Shown here: in pieces, positions 11,490 through 23,324 of the stretch
Layout: each line of letters starts with the position of its first letter
Numbering within the stretch: position 1 is the first letter of the stretch
Assembly: GCA_020081605.1 (NCBI GenBank)
Contig: JAHREC010000045.1
Span: 3,100,001-3,164,000 of the forward strand
Direction of reading: 5' to 3'
Source: Albifimbria verrucaria
Lineage: Eukaryota > Ascomycota > Sordariomycetes > Hypocreales > Stachybotryaceae
Length of the DNA stretch: 64,000 nucleotides
Program-made: the position numbers and the translations under genes
The notes under the pieces: model-generated
What the model saw: only the letters and a program-made list of their open reading frames with translations
Told to the model about the DNA's origin: nothing
Databases searched by the model: none

Positions 11490-14228
11490 TAAAATAACTT
11501 GACGCATGTGCATCAAGTTGCTGAGTGAGGCTGATATAAAGAACGACAGTTATAGCTATGGAAAAGAAGTCTCAAAGAGATGTTTTGATGACAACAATGT
11601 GTTAGCCAAGAGTTTGGTATCAAGTGAGTACATAGTACAGGAACATAGAAGAAATAGAAAGGCATGAACGATAACATATTGGGATTTTCGTAAAAAGGAG
11701 CTATAATCTTGCAATTGAGTGCGGGGGTCATCCTCTTCATTGGAAAACGGCTGGGATTTGTAGCTGTGCTTCTTAGCCCTTAGATAGAGCTGAAGCAAGT
11801 TCTATGCTCCGGAGGAGGCTGCCGCTACTTGGGTAACGTCAGCACCGGCGCATACAAACTACAAAAGGCACCACAAATCACACAGCATCAAACGATACCG
11901 TGAGTTCGTAATTAGTTCTTTGGAATTAATAACTTGATCCCGCAATCAAGTTGCGAACAACTTGTCAGTCAGTGGGAAGGCCTAGCAAACCACGGCAAGA
12001 CGAGAGGCATCAAACCTTGGCAGCTAGGCTTTTGTTCATAGGCTGTCTCCACCCAGACATTAACCATCTTTACAGGAGGAAATGGAAGAGGGGGCGCATG
12101 GGAGCCGTTGACGTATGGTACGCTGTCAGCCGTGAACCAGCATGGGGCCAAGGATGTAAGCACGTACGGGATCGCACTGCGCAGACATGGTTCGGATATG
12201 GAGGATGAGCACCCAGATCTACGTTTGCGGGGACAGAGAGTTTGCAAAAGATATCGGTTTGATTGCGAAGCGGCTGGTTATGGAACGGCCAAGGGGCATT
12301 GATAATGTCGAAGAGGATGACACTGAGGCTTAGCTGCAGTAGATGAAGAACAAGCGTGTTGTTGGCGATGCCTTAGTTGAAGAGAAGCTTGGCTGCTCAT
12401 ACTCTATTAATTAACTGCTACATGCTGGGTAGATTATGTCACTATGTAGAGAACACATTCCAGCCTCTGCACTGGAGGTGACGAAGCAAGGACCATCTTG
12501 TCGGAAAATTAAGCTATAAATGCCGGTGGTCAAAAGAAATCGATTGGTAACTATTCTCAATGCAACACAAGCTAGACATCCACCAAAGTAGTGTCACTAG
12601 ACAGGCTTACCTCGTGTCATTGCATTGGAGATGTAACATTCGTCTTCATCATCGCGTCAGCGAATTCGTTGACGTACTGTTCTAAGGCTGAGGTTGCCCT
12701 AATGAATTATGAGGACCGATAATGAGTAATACGTCGACATAATGAGATCTTGGTATATGTTGTAACAATGGAGAGTGAAGTTCCTTGGCTCGATGGATTT
12801 TGTGGATCTATATATTGCGTGTTCATTTATATATGGGTTATTCAAACCCTCAATATGAGAGCATAAACTTTTCATTTTTATTCCCCAAAGCTCCAGCTTG
12901 CACAGTTAGTAGCCACAGCCCTGCGCAAGAAAACCAACGAAAGCCTGTGTAACTATAGGACAGGCTCAGCACAAGATGCACAGGCGCAAAGCCCAAGTCT
13001 GTAAAAAAGCTGTGGTGGGCAAGTCCTTCCGAAAAGTGGCATCTAGATCCAGCACTATTGGCGGACAATACCGATGACCATGCCTTAAAACGGTCGAATA
13101 TCTATAAGGGGATTGAGGGACTTATTTGAGGAAAGGCGCGCATGCCTCTTCCAAAACAAAATAGGTTCGAATTTTTGGGGGCAAATATTTACCCTTGTGC
13201 GCTGCCAAGTCATGGTTGGAAAAAGATTCATTCCCAAAGTAGCTGAAGCTGCTTATGATCTCGACTTCAGTTGAGAAGTAGCCTATGCATGCATCCCTTT
13301 GGCCGAAGGCTACGAAAGAAAATGGAACGTACGTGCCACCAACCACATTACTCATTTCGGGGAGGGAAAAAGAAAACATAGCTATATGGGCCAGCCACCA
13401 CCTCTTCAAACCGTCAGAACAGGTCTCGACTCCTGGCTGAACTGCTGACTATTTATTGTACAGGACAAGCCCACGCCGCTAGAACAGCGTCTTTGCCTTT
13501 TGGGTGTTCAAAAGCCTTTCTCACACCATGTTAAATTCAAGGTTACAACGTTAGCGCCTCATCGCAGCCCTACGAGGGAGTAACTTATGCAAGTGACAGT
13601 GCTAGGGTTTACTTGCGCAAAGATGCCTTGGGACGTTTACATAGCAGACGAATCAAAGAGTGCCAGGAGAGTCTTATTGCGAGGTATTCATTTACGTGGT
13701 GGGCCAATACTACATATATAGGACATACCTTGTTTCTTATCTAAGGTGTAATATAGAGGACATTTCCAAAAAGTATGAACTAAACCCGATGGGAGTCTTT
13801 GCCAAATACACAAAGCGGCTTGACAGTTGAGAAGGAGCATCATGTGGACCATCCAGCTGAACAGACTAATTCTGCAAGGTAGACTATGCCCTCGAATGAA
13901 AGGGGATGGCTAAACGCAATTCAACATCCATGCCGTAGAATCATGCTGAATCCGGTGGCTGGGTGAGGTGGCGTCGGTTAGGTAACTGGGCTTGGGAGTT
14001 AGTGTGTCAGGCGAGCTTCGCGCCATGCACCTGCAACTGTATATGCGCAGTTGCTGTTTTGTGGTTGATATTTCAGCTGCACATTATCTGCTGTGGCATT
14101 CCCACTATTTATATTTCCAGGTCCGCCCTGGAAACGGACGTTGGGATTGGCAGTGCAGAATTGTGTCTGTTCAATTCTCACCTCTCCGTGCAAGCACATC
14201 TTTATTTTGAAGAAAAGAATGAAACGCG
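11490..14228. other. Gene-poor stretch
   Basis: About 2.7 kb between GH16 and the DUF2235 gene. Open frames up to about 100 codons (for example 11951-12247, 13122-13409 and 13963-14265) overlap on both strands and match nothing I recognise. The first 200 bases are the GH16 3' region. Confidence 0.5.
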
Positions 14229-15616
14229 ATGTCAGTCGCTGAAAAGGCTACAATGGCAGCTATAAATAAGATTGTGGTTCTCTACGACGGCACATGGTGC
14301 GGCCGAGAAACGAATACGACGACGAACATTGCTATTCTATCAAGAATGATGGGGATTGATTTGAATACGGAAGCTGCTGAGCTTCACCGAGACAATTTCC
14401 ACGCTAAATATTTCGATGGTGTTGGTTTAGGTGGAGACTTCATCAACTACTTGTGGAATGGAGCATTTGCAACACATGCAAAGGAAGAGTGCACCAGAGT
14501 TTACACATTCATTGTGGAGAATTTTGAGTGGAATGACACAGTACACACCGAAATATGGATGTTTGGAATAAGTCGAGGTGCATACATTGTGAGGACAGTG
14601 GGCGGCATGATCAACAACTGTGGGATCGTAAAAATGAACAGAACGGTAGCCTGGTGGGCCAGGTTTACGATATTTACAGAAGTCGTCAACCTGTTAACCA
14701 TCCTTCGTCAGACGAGATGAGACGATTCCGAGAGAGAGCCAGTCATCTGGTACAATCGCCAATCAAGTTCATGGGTCTATTTGACACTGTTGGAAGTCGA
14801 GGTGTGCCAAACTTGAACTACCATACTGGCACGGGATTCGAATGGATAGAATTCTATAATGACTGCATATCCACCGCAGTTGAGAATGTCTACCAAGCTC
14901 TGGCAATACATGACCGCTTATGGGCTTTTCAACCGTGCTTGGCGTTGCGGGACTCGAAGTATAATGATGAAAATCCACTTCCTGCTACTCATCGTATACG
15001 TCAAATGTGGTTCCCGGGCTGCCACTATGACATCGCCAGACAGGAATTCCAGTTTCTGCGGGAAGAAGGCTCTTTGTGGGAAAGAGTTTTATTCCGTATA
15101 TTTGAATTCTTCACTGATACTGTTCATCCTAATATGGTAATTTCGGACCTCGTCCTTCTCTGGATGCTTCAGAGCATAGAAGAAGTGGAACAAGGGGCTC
15201 TCGTTACCGAGAACATGAATGGGGTCGCAGCTAGCCTTGCTAGAGCAATTTCTCACATCCAAGGTCGTATCTCGATGTCCAGTACCGGTTCAGGTGATAT
15301 ATACGAAAATTTGCTTAGCTATGTGCCGGGTGGAAAGATCTTCCTCACTCCGTTAGGGCTCTGGCGGAAGTTGAATAAATCGGCATACGAGATACTATTC
15401 AAGACGGTTGATAGAGTAATTCCTGATCCGGGTATCCATAACGACATCGATTCGGCTTCACTGAATGAGGTCTACAATTATAAGGTGACAGATCCAAACA
15501 TACGAGGAGAGGAAATTAGAACACTGGCTGGCGTTCAAGACTCCCGTTACCCGTCAAGAACTTATGAGGAGTTTCGAATATATGAGAGAACTCTTGGTCT
15601 GCAGCCGCCACGTTGA
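14229..15616 (+). CDS. DUF2235 / Tle1-like alpha/beta hydrolase, one frameshift
   Basis: The ATG at 14229 opens a frame beginning with the family hallmark (KIVVLYDGTW, then NTTTNI). The nucleophile elbow is G-I-S-R-G, with Ser at 14571-14573, followed by GAYIVRTVGG. At the A5 run 14630-14634 the frame changes by one missing base. It continues as a clean second frame to the stop at 15614, with FMGLFDTVGSRG and WFPGCHYDI, where Asp and His complete the expected triad. About 460 residues is the normal size for fungal DUF2235 proteins. The bacterial relatives are type VI secretion phospholipases (Tle1); fungal members are intracellular and uncharacterised, so lipase activity is inference. There is no signal peptide. 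Both halves are well conserved around the break, which points to a consensus error rather than decay. Confidence 0.85.
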
Positions 15617-17734
15617 TAGGTATATATTGTTTCCTATATGTTTATTCGCTTGTCCACTTTTATAAGAAATTGCTGACTACGGTAATGAGTGTTGTTCTTT
15701 GTCCGATTCTGATTGGGCGTCTTGGCGTGAATGTATCTGAATCCACGTAGGGATATTCGCTTCAAAACCTGTCTGATGAGATCTGTGCAGGGTCAAGCAA
15801 GTTGCTGCAAGCCGCAGATATGTATTTACTATAATGTTAACCACGAATCATCCTGAGCATTGATATTAGGGACTATTGGTATAACTACGTATCTCAAAGG
15901 AGAATGTCAATCTGCCAGTGGCCAATACCCTCAACAGGTCTTTATTATATAATTTTGTCCAGTTCTGCTTAGCTCACTTTATGGTTCATAACGCGTCCCA
16001 GAGGTCTGGCCGTTCAAGGACAAAGCGCAGAATCATAGAGCATGGCTAAAAGTCGATCGTCAGTGGCCTTACACGGAGACAGCTGGAAATAACAGAATGT
16101 TGACGGGTGGGACTCATCATACTCCATGAGGCACCACCTTAACTCCTGGGCATTGCCTGGGGATAGAATGACCTCGGAGAATATAATCTCATTAGCGTCG
16201 ACTACCATCAAGATTTCCATCACATCGGATGACCCTGGCTATGACCCCGAACTTGTCAAGGTCATCGTCAACCCCACGTCTAACCTTGTCCGGTATTCCA
16301 AGATATTGCAAGTATCTTTTCATTGGTATCGATAAAAGTCTCACAAGCCATCAATGCGTATAACGGTTCACTTTGGCTTTACTAGGTCGCCGCTATTATC
16401 ATCTTGACGTCGGCAACAGTTGTCATTTCTGCCCCGCCGCAGCGAATGCTTCATTCCCCACAACCGAAAAACGGAAATTGCCGTGTTTGCATCGTCATCG
16501 AGACAATGACTTCTTTCAAAATGATTTTTAATGCTCTAGAATGCAGTATGGTATCCCCGCTTCTTGTGGGATGATAGTGCAGATTGTCACATGCTTAAGC
16601 ATATGTCTGATGGTGTGGTTACATGGGAACAGGATCAAGACGCTAGTGTGGCACAGGCTTTCGAGGAAATAAAAGCTTTAGTCCTCAAAAGCGTCCAAGT
16701 ATGGCGGCGCCAGCCATACTTATTAGCTCAACAGGGCTGAATGCTGGCAGGGCAGGCGGCGGATCCTAGTAGTCATCACAACAGCCATGGTCTCTAGAAA
16801 ATAATCGTAACAGAGAGCCACTCCGAGTGCTTGACCACCTCAATGTGCTCGTATTTGCGCTGGTAATAGCAGGATGGCAAAGGAGTATTTTGAAAAATAC
16901 ACTTTTGAGCACGGTATAGCGTCTAGCCATGTACACGCTTAGCCGAAGAACTTTTTCAACATAGTCATCCCAACGCCCCAAGGCGTAATTAGCGGAAGCA
17001 AAGGTGACTGTATTACCTTTATTCCACCACGCTTTCAGCTCATAGCTAAGGAAGAGATGACTTACATCATGCCTAGGATACCAACCAAGCGTCAAACCAC
17101 TAGATAGATTAAATCAGAAATTGGCATTGTCCTGAACTACTTGGACATACATGTAGTAGGTCCCGGCCGGCGGCGCTGTCCGGGGTCTCATACCAACCAA
17201 TATTTTAACGGCACACTGATGATCCGAACAGTTGTCGCTGCCACAGAGGACTAGACCAATACCGACATCGTACTATTTCCAGTTGTCAAGATTGATTTTA
17301 TAAACCAGACAGTGGTCGACTATAGTTGATGAGAATAAGTTAGATGCCAATCCCGCCTGGTTTTGATAGCAACGGGGCTTTAAACTAAGCTTAAGTTTGG
17401 TGTACTAGACACTAGACAAAGTGGGTGAGTCCTACGATTGAATTGGATTAAATGGATCTGCTGTTTAAAGGCTTGATTTTCACCGTATTTCCACGAGACT
17501 TGTTCTGCAAGGTGATAGCTTCTCGCAGGAAGGGCGATGCCCTGCCACACATCCCCAGATTGACAGCCCCAAGCGAAACTTGTCACTCAAAAACCCAGTT
17601 GCAATTTCATATTCTATTAAATTACAAAAAGTAGCCTTGCACCTTCTAAGGCTCGTGGACTCCTTATTCGTGTTGAATGGCGCGATAACAGCCCGGCTAG
17701 GTAGACCAACTGTCCTTCTGAGCACCTTCACATG
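15617..17734. other. Gene-poor stretch with possible coding fragments
   Basis: Two fragments have amino-acid composition like coding sequence but no family I recognise. One is on the minus strand at 16014-16223 (ends at a stop, contains VMEILMVVDANEI). The other is on the plus strand at about 16588-16740, ending in RRQPYLLAQQG then a stop. A 109-codon minus frame at 16766-17095 shows no domain. None has a full gene structure. Confidence 0.35.
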
Positions 17735-18047
17735 CGGAAACAGCGAGGTGACCGGCACCACAGGACAGCAAGGCTCACTGCAACCAACTAAGTCACGGCT
17801 CTCATCGGCATCTGCATTAATGCTAGCACTGGTGGCGACATGGACACAGCAGGCGTCGAAGGCGGCACCAGTGATAGCCTTGGGCCCTTGGTGGTATCAG
17901 TGGCGGTGTATCGGGTGGCACCAGCTTCGCTTGATTAACTGCGGCGGTGCTGATGGTGCCACTTGGCCCGGATTTTCCGTCAGTGGCACCGGCGCTTTGA
18001 GTGACCAAAATTTGGTGGGATTTCTCACGGCCGAAGGCATTCAGTGA
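17735..18047 (+). pseudogene. Glycine/serine-rich coding relic
   Basis: Reading the plus strand across frames gives repeated Gly-rich blocks (GVEGGTSDS, GGISGGVSGGTSFA, NCGGADGATW, VSGTGALSD) interrupted by frame changes and at least one stop near 17935. The last frame ends at a TGA at 18045. It resembles low-complexity Gly/Ser-rich secreted proteins such as the one at 19349, but no signal peptide or start is visible. It may be a decayed relative or a chance result of local G-rich composition. Confidence 0.35.
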
Positions 18048-19348
18048 AGCCGTAAGCGTCAGGCCAGAACGGGGAGTAAATTGGGCCCAAAGCCCAGATC
18101 ATGTAAGAGGCAAGGAGCAACTCATGTCTAACATTTCAAAAGAAATTGCAGAAGAAAACGACAAGAAGATGTTTAGTCGAGTAGGGTAGCATTAGCTGTT
18201 GCGATTGACTCAACCGCCCACCAGTTTCCAACTCCACTCGAATCTATGGCTTGATCAGTATCTCTGAGCTCACAGCGATTTCTGACGATGAAGCTCAGAT
18301 AAGCCCTAGATAGAAGCTTCATGACGACCTCCCTCACGCCTCCAAATCAGGAAGCAGGCGCGAATTGTCGCCTTGAAAAATAATTGTGGCCACAAGACTG
18401 CAGGCTTCGTTGATTAAAAAGCCATATTGTGTAAAACGCCATTGGCTCTCTTAAAAGAGAGAGAAAACAAAAGAGGACATTCTTATTAAAGCAAAATAAA
18501 ATGACACAACTGATACACACCGAATATCAAACCCTAGACGTTTCGTGAATGACAACATATCTCAAGCCCGAGGAGCTGATAACGAAATGGCTTGAAGTCT
18601 ATTCAAGGGCTAGTCCTTGTGATAAAATTGCAAGGCAGGGAAGTCTATTTCTCGAGGTGGTGGCGATTGGAACTACATTTCCGTGTCCCTGGTCCCTGGA
18701 TCTCGTTAGCAGCAAATAAAGCTACGGCTTAGACCGAGGCGTTTAGCCGCTCCGTTTGTGCGTCGCCAATGCGCAAGTGGCTTTCAGCCGGAAATATGCC
18801 CGTGTATGTAAGCGGCGGAATTGGCCGCTCTCCCTTACGTTGGGGTTGATTTCAAGTTTTTACTCTAGGGCACACGGGCAGTTGACAAGGAATATTAACG
18901 CCTGGAGAAGGTACTCTGATTTTGACATCTGATGCAGCAGCACCGCTGAGGGCCATTTCATTCGAACCAATCGTGCATATGATGAAATAGGCTTTCAATA
19001 TCCAATAGACTGCCATTTCATGGAGTTGCGACCTTCCACCTTCCCCATGCCACCATCATCGGCAAGATGTTCGAAGCTGTCACCAGAAAGAAAAATCTTT
19101 CTATGACGAGATAATCTTTCGTTTGCTACTAGGAGATCATTCATTCAAGTATAAATAAAGGCTTGATGTTCCGCCTTGAATCGTGTTCCAGACATTATTC
19201 GCACACTTCACAGCTATCAAGACACAAGAAACCTTTTCACAGTCACATTTTATCAAGCAACCGAGCCTCGGTTTCTTGGTACGTCACCATTATTTTTATT
19301 AACAAACATTTCAACAACTGGCCATAAGCAGTCTTGCAGTTTATAATC
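18048..19348. other. Intergenic; holds a TATA-like box for the next gene
   Basis: No supported gene in about 1.3 kb. A TATAAATAA lies at 19150-19158, about 190 bp upstream of the next start codon, followed by a CA-rich leader typical of highly expressed fungal secreted-protein genes. Confidence 0.45.
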
Positions 19349-19665
19349 ATGCAATTCTCAAACGTTTTTGTCGCTATCCTTACCCTCAACATCGCATCTG
19401 CTGCCCCCACGATAGGCGTCAGTTCGGCTCTGGCAGTCTCTCTGGTGGTGGCTCTGGTAGTCTCTCTGGTGGTAGCTTTGGAGGGGCTTCCGGCGGCTTT
19501 GGGGGTTCTTCTGGAGGTAGTTTCAGTCCTGGAGGAGCTGGTGATCAGGAACAAGGACCTGTAGGCCAACTCCTCGGTGGTGCTGGCAGCACTGTTGGAG
19601 GGGTGGTAGACGGCGTTCTCCAGGGAGTCATTGGACGAGATGCAGTGGTTGAGGGGCAGACTTAA
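19349..19665 (+). CDS. Small secreted Gly/Ser-rich protein, one frameshift
   Basis: The ATG at 19349 begins a clear signal peptide (MQFSNVFVAILTLNIASAAP). After the C5 run at 19404-19408 the reading frame must shift by one missing base. The shifted frame gives a dibasic, Kex2-like site (RRQF), then SLSGG/GSFGG-type repeats for about 40 residues. A C-terminal part with GQLLGGAGSTVGGVVDGVLQGVIG ends at the TAA at 19663. Without the shift the protein would be an implausible Val/Leu-rich tail. The total is about 105 residues. Short Gly-rich secreted proteins of this kind are often wall-associated or effector candidates, with no known function here. The long antisense frame over this gene is a by-product of its repeats. 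Confidence 0.65.
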
Positions 19666-21432
19666 TTGGCAATGATCATTAAGTGGATGAATGAGTTCTT
19701 CTGGGTACGAAGGTGAAATATTCTTCATAATCTACCAGAATTTCATTGTATAATCCCAGAGTTATGGGACTTAAATATTGGACCAATACACTCTTCTGGA
19801 TCGTGGGCCCTTTGCGCCCCAACTACGTGAGTGTGTTATACATTGGTTAAGGAGGCATTTTGGTTTTCTCTTTGATACGCCACAAGTTCTATGCTATGTA
19901 CGAGTTTAGATACGTATCCTTCCTTGGATAGCAAATGGTCTAAATGTTGAGAACGGACGAATCAGCCTAGTCGTGGGCACATTGAAACTAGACAAGTACC
20001 CTATTTGTAAATTTAATATCTATTTCAGTAATCTTGCTTTCTTCACAAGATTCCACATGACACCAACTGCCTAGTCAGTATTGTCTAGCACTTTGACACT
20101 GACGCTGAACCGTACTCTATCACCGCGCAGACACCTATGCACCTCAATTGTCTATGACCAAGTTCAAGATTAACTATGCATTTCAATGCTCATTTGCTGA
20201 CTGAGGAACTCTTATCTGAGCATTGTCGACTATGCAATTTGTTGAAAGTGGTGAGATAACTTCATTCTCACCAACCCTTGTCTTGAGATTCCGATAATTC
20301 TGTTGGCGTAAGCCTGTAAAATTGATGACATGACTTATGGATTCCGCAGTACTGGCCCTTATGGAACGTTCTGCTTTGCCAACAAGATAAAGGAAGAGAA
20401 TGAGCATCAATTGTGCATTTCGCCTGAAGTACCTGATTCTTATGCCAGACAATGTGCCAGGGAATTCATGGATTTTCAGCAGATAGATCATACTCATCGC
20501 TTTAAACTTAATATTGCCCGTAAAGATGGCACCAGCGAATGCTCAATTGAAAATGAACGCCGCTGAAAAACGCACCATTGAGGGTAGTGGTATGTGTTAT
20601 CGTTATCATGCGGATGCTCCGACCCATAGAATGCGCGGTCTGTACGAAGTCATTGATGTCAATGGTCAGTAAGATAGAAGGGAAAAACCTGTTCTATATG
20701 CAAACTGTATTTCTCTTGCCCAATCGCCTGAAGGGACTCACTACCTCCCCAGTAAATATATCCCTAGATATGGCCACCCCATTCGTTTCACAACTCACGA
20801 TCGAGGAATGTGACTAAGACGGCATCTTGCGATAATCAGTAGAGTTCGGAGCTTGGACAGTTTGACTGCCATTATTTCTTTTAAACATAGTCATTTTGTC
20901 GCATGCCTAGAAAGATTGTAGGGGTCAAGCAACTACAAATACCCCACGCCTTACAAGCTTCTACCAAACGTTATCAAGATGCCTCACTACGGATAGCACC
21001 ATTCAGAGGTCTCTGCGAATGTGCGTAGTGCCACAGATTCGCATATACTTCAGAAATAACGAGACTTGTACTATCACTTTCTGTAGGCCTGAGTGACGAG
21101 GCCGCCATACTTGGTTATAATAATTGTCTTACCCGTTTAGATACATCGGAGGGATACATCCTAGGAAATGACGTGACTCTGAGCCTATAATGCGAACCTT
21201 CCCTGAGTCGCAGTCACCACGGCTATCGGCCTGCACGGCCTGCAATTGCCCGCCAATCTTGTTGAGCATTGGTCGTATGGTTCGCACTTGGCCATTATAG
21301 TTCCGGAATCACTAAGAGAATTTCCTAATATGGAACTAGATATAGTCCAAAATCCTGATGTTTCCACATGAGTTGTGTGGCTTGTGCCGAATATCCGTCA
21401 TGGTAGTTGGCTCATACTCCACTGACAGAGTC
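19666..21432. other. Intergenic with one doubtful small exon
   Basis: The only candidate is a plus-strand frame at about 20330-20566. It is preceded by an acceptor-like CCGCAG near 20349 and contains four cysteines (TFCFAN, QLCISPE, RQCARE, SECSIE) before a TGA. No convincing first exon or signal peptide was found upstream, so I do not call it a gene. The rest shows nothing. Confidence 0.35.
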
Positions 21433-21440
21433 TATAAAAT
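21433..21440 (+). promoter_or_regulatory. TATA box of the AA9 gene
   Basis: TATAAAAT lies about 100 bp upstream of the AA9 start codon. Confidence 0.5.
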
Positions 21441-21540
21441 ATCATAAATAGGCCAGGAGAATGTGTGAGCTATTGAATATTGACATCCATCGCCTGTGAA
21501 CACCATCAGACACCACTGTTTTATTAAACCTGCCAGCGAC

Positions 21541-22359
21541 ATGAAGACTTTATTGGTTATTACAGCTGCAGCGGCCGCATTCTTCGGCGGCGCTAAGGGC
21601 CATGGTTATGTTACAGGCGTCCGTGTCAATGGTGCCGGTTGGATTGATGGGCAAAACCCGAACTGGTACTATATCAGTAGTCCACCAGCAACAGCCGGAT
21701 GGAAAGCTCTGAATCAGGACAATGGTTTCGTTCAGCCGTCGTCTTTTCAGACAAGTGACATTGCATGCCACAAGAGTGGTGTCACAAATAGCAAGTATAT
21801 CAGCGCTAATGCTGGGGATACTTTGACGATTTATTGGAATACCTGGCCCGATACTCACAAAGGGCCCATTCTTAACTACATTGCCCCAGTCTCAAGTATG
21901 TTTTGATCTTTCAGGTGCGATACAGATATATTATGCGCTTGAAAACTGACTCTCGCACAAAGGTTTCGCTTCAGCAACTTCAGGCAATCTTGGTTGGTCA
22001 AAAATCTCACAAGGAGGTTGGATCTCAGGGTCTAACCCAGGAACTTGGGTCACAGACAGTCTGATCTCCAGTGGCAACTTCAGCAGCACCGTGAAAATCC
22101 CTCCAAACTGAAGGCTGGCAACTATATCCTTCGTCATGAAATTATCGCACTTCATAGCGCTGGAAGTGACAATGGCGCACAAGCCTACCCGCAGTGCCTC
22201 AATCTCGTGGTTGGAGGCAGTGGAAATGTTGCGGCCCCGAGCGGTACTGCGAGCACGGCATTATACAAGAGAAATGACCCGGGCATTTTATTTAGCCTTT
22301 ATCAGTCGTTCTCTAGTTACACGATCCCGGGTCCCTCTCTATGGACTGCTGCAAACTGA
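21541..22359 (+). CDS. AA9 lytic polysaccharide monooxygenase, one intron, one frameshift
   Basis: The start chosen is ATG 21541 because it places His at residue 21, directly after a signal peptide ending GGAKG. The mature N-terminal His ([11 protein letters not shown]) is the first copper ligand of the AA9 histidine brace. The intron is 21896-21962 (GTATGT...AAG, 67 bp), joining ...PVSS to [15 protein letters not shown]. Exon 2 carries the conserved [16 protein letters not shown] and QAYPQCLNL, which hold the second-sphere His and the axial Tyr. Between them, near 22108-22110, one base is missing. Read literally the exon would stop after PPN, while the shifted frame continues cleanly to the TAA at 22357. 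AA9 enzymes oxidatively cleave cellulose or related beta-glucans outside the cell. No CBM1 is attached. Confidence 0.88.
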
Positions 22360-23324
22360 GTTAGGGGTCTTCTGTAATGCCATACATAGTGGGGTCTCTA
22401 GTAGAATTTATACTGCCTAGCCCTCAATCTGAGACCAAGAATTCAACTCTTGACAAGTAATCTAACGAAACTGCACCCACCTTTCGTTTACTATCTAGTT
22501 ATTTCTGCTGATTTCTCAAATCATATCTGTGCCAAAATCTTCTTAGTACCCCTAGTAGCAGTAGATTAATTTCCACTTCTACAAATCAAACCTATTATTG
22601 CTCACTGGCGACTGGCGTTGGTCAGCTTCTCTCACAGGATACCTCAAAGGTGAATATTATACCTGTGTGCGATCCTGCCTGTTCAATATCATTACTTGCG
22701 ACTACTTCAGTTATAGATCATTCAAACATAAAGTAGACTAACATCAATAAGAACATGTAAAAGAATGACAACGTTCAATCCAGGTCTTCCCCCAATGCCG
22801 CCCCACCTGCATTGGATTTCATATTCGTTATCAGGTCGCCATATTTGGATTACCTTTTTAATACTTCTAGCCCTAAATGCTTAGGTAGACCTCTTATAAA
22901 TTGGGCACTGCGAACTCTTATACTACAGCGTGGTGATAGCCCTTAATGCCCCAGGCGATCTCAACGAGAAGACTTTAGCAACATAGGAGAAACACGCTGA
23001 TCCAGGTTGCAGATTACATTGTCATGTAGAGTGTCAAAGTAGTCACGGTTTCTTCTCACTCGACTGTTCTTTTCGATCACACCAGTATTGTTTCTACTTT
23101 CTGATTTGTTTGCATTGGTATAAAGGCCGTCTCTACACAGGTAGACTGATAGAAAAATGGACAAGTTTGCTGAAAAGCTCATTTACTGAATTTTACGAAA
23201 CAAATCTTACCACCCTATACGCCTCAAGTGGTGGAAATGACTTCGGCAATGGATTGTGCTTACAGTAGAACAATGAGCCAAGTGGTTTGCATGATTCCTA
23301 ACCAATCAGAGATGCATCCACGCA
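22360..23324. other. Intergenic between convergent AA9 and P450 genes
   Basis: No supported gene. The 3' ends of the AA9 (plus) and P450 (minus) genes face each other here. Confidence 0.5.

Noticed and set aside
11064..11516. 150-codon minus-strand open frame
   Set aside because: Antisense to the intact GH16 gene, with no domain. The GH16 frame carries the catalytic motif.
19243..19728. 161-codon minus-strand open frame
   Set aside because: It lies antisense to the signal-peptide gene at 19349. Its Thr/Arg-rich repeats are the mirror of the Gly/Ser repeats on the plus strand.
20330..20566. Small cysteine-containing plus-strand exon
   Set aside because: No matching first exon or signal peptide could be found, so only noted in the intergenic entry.
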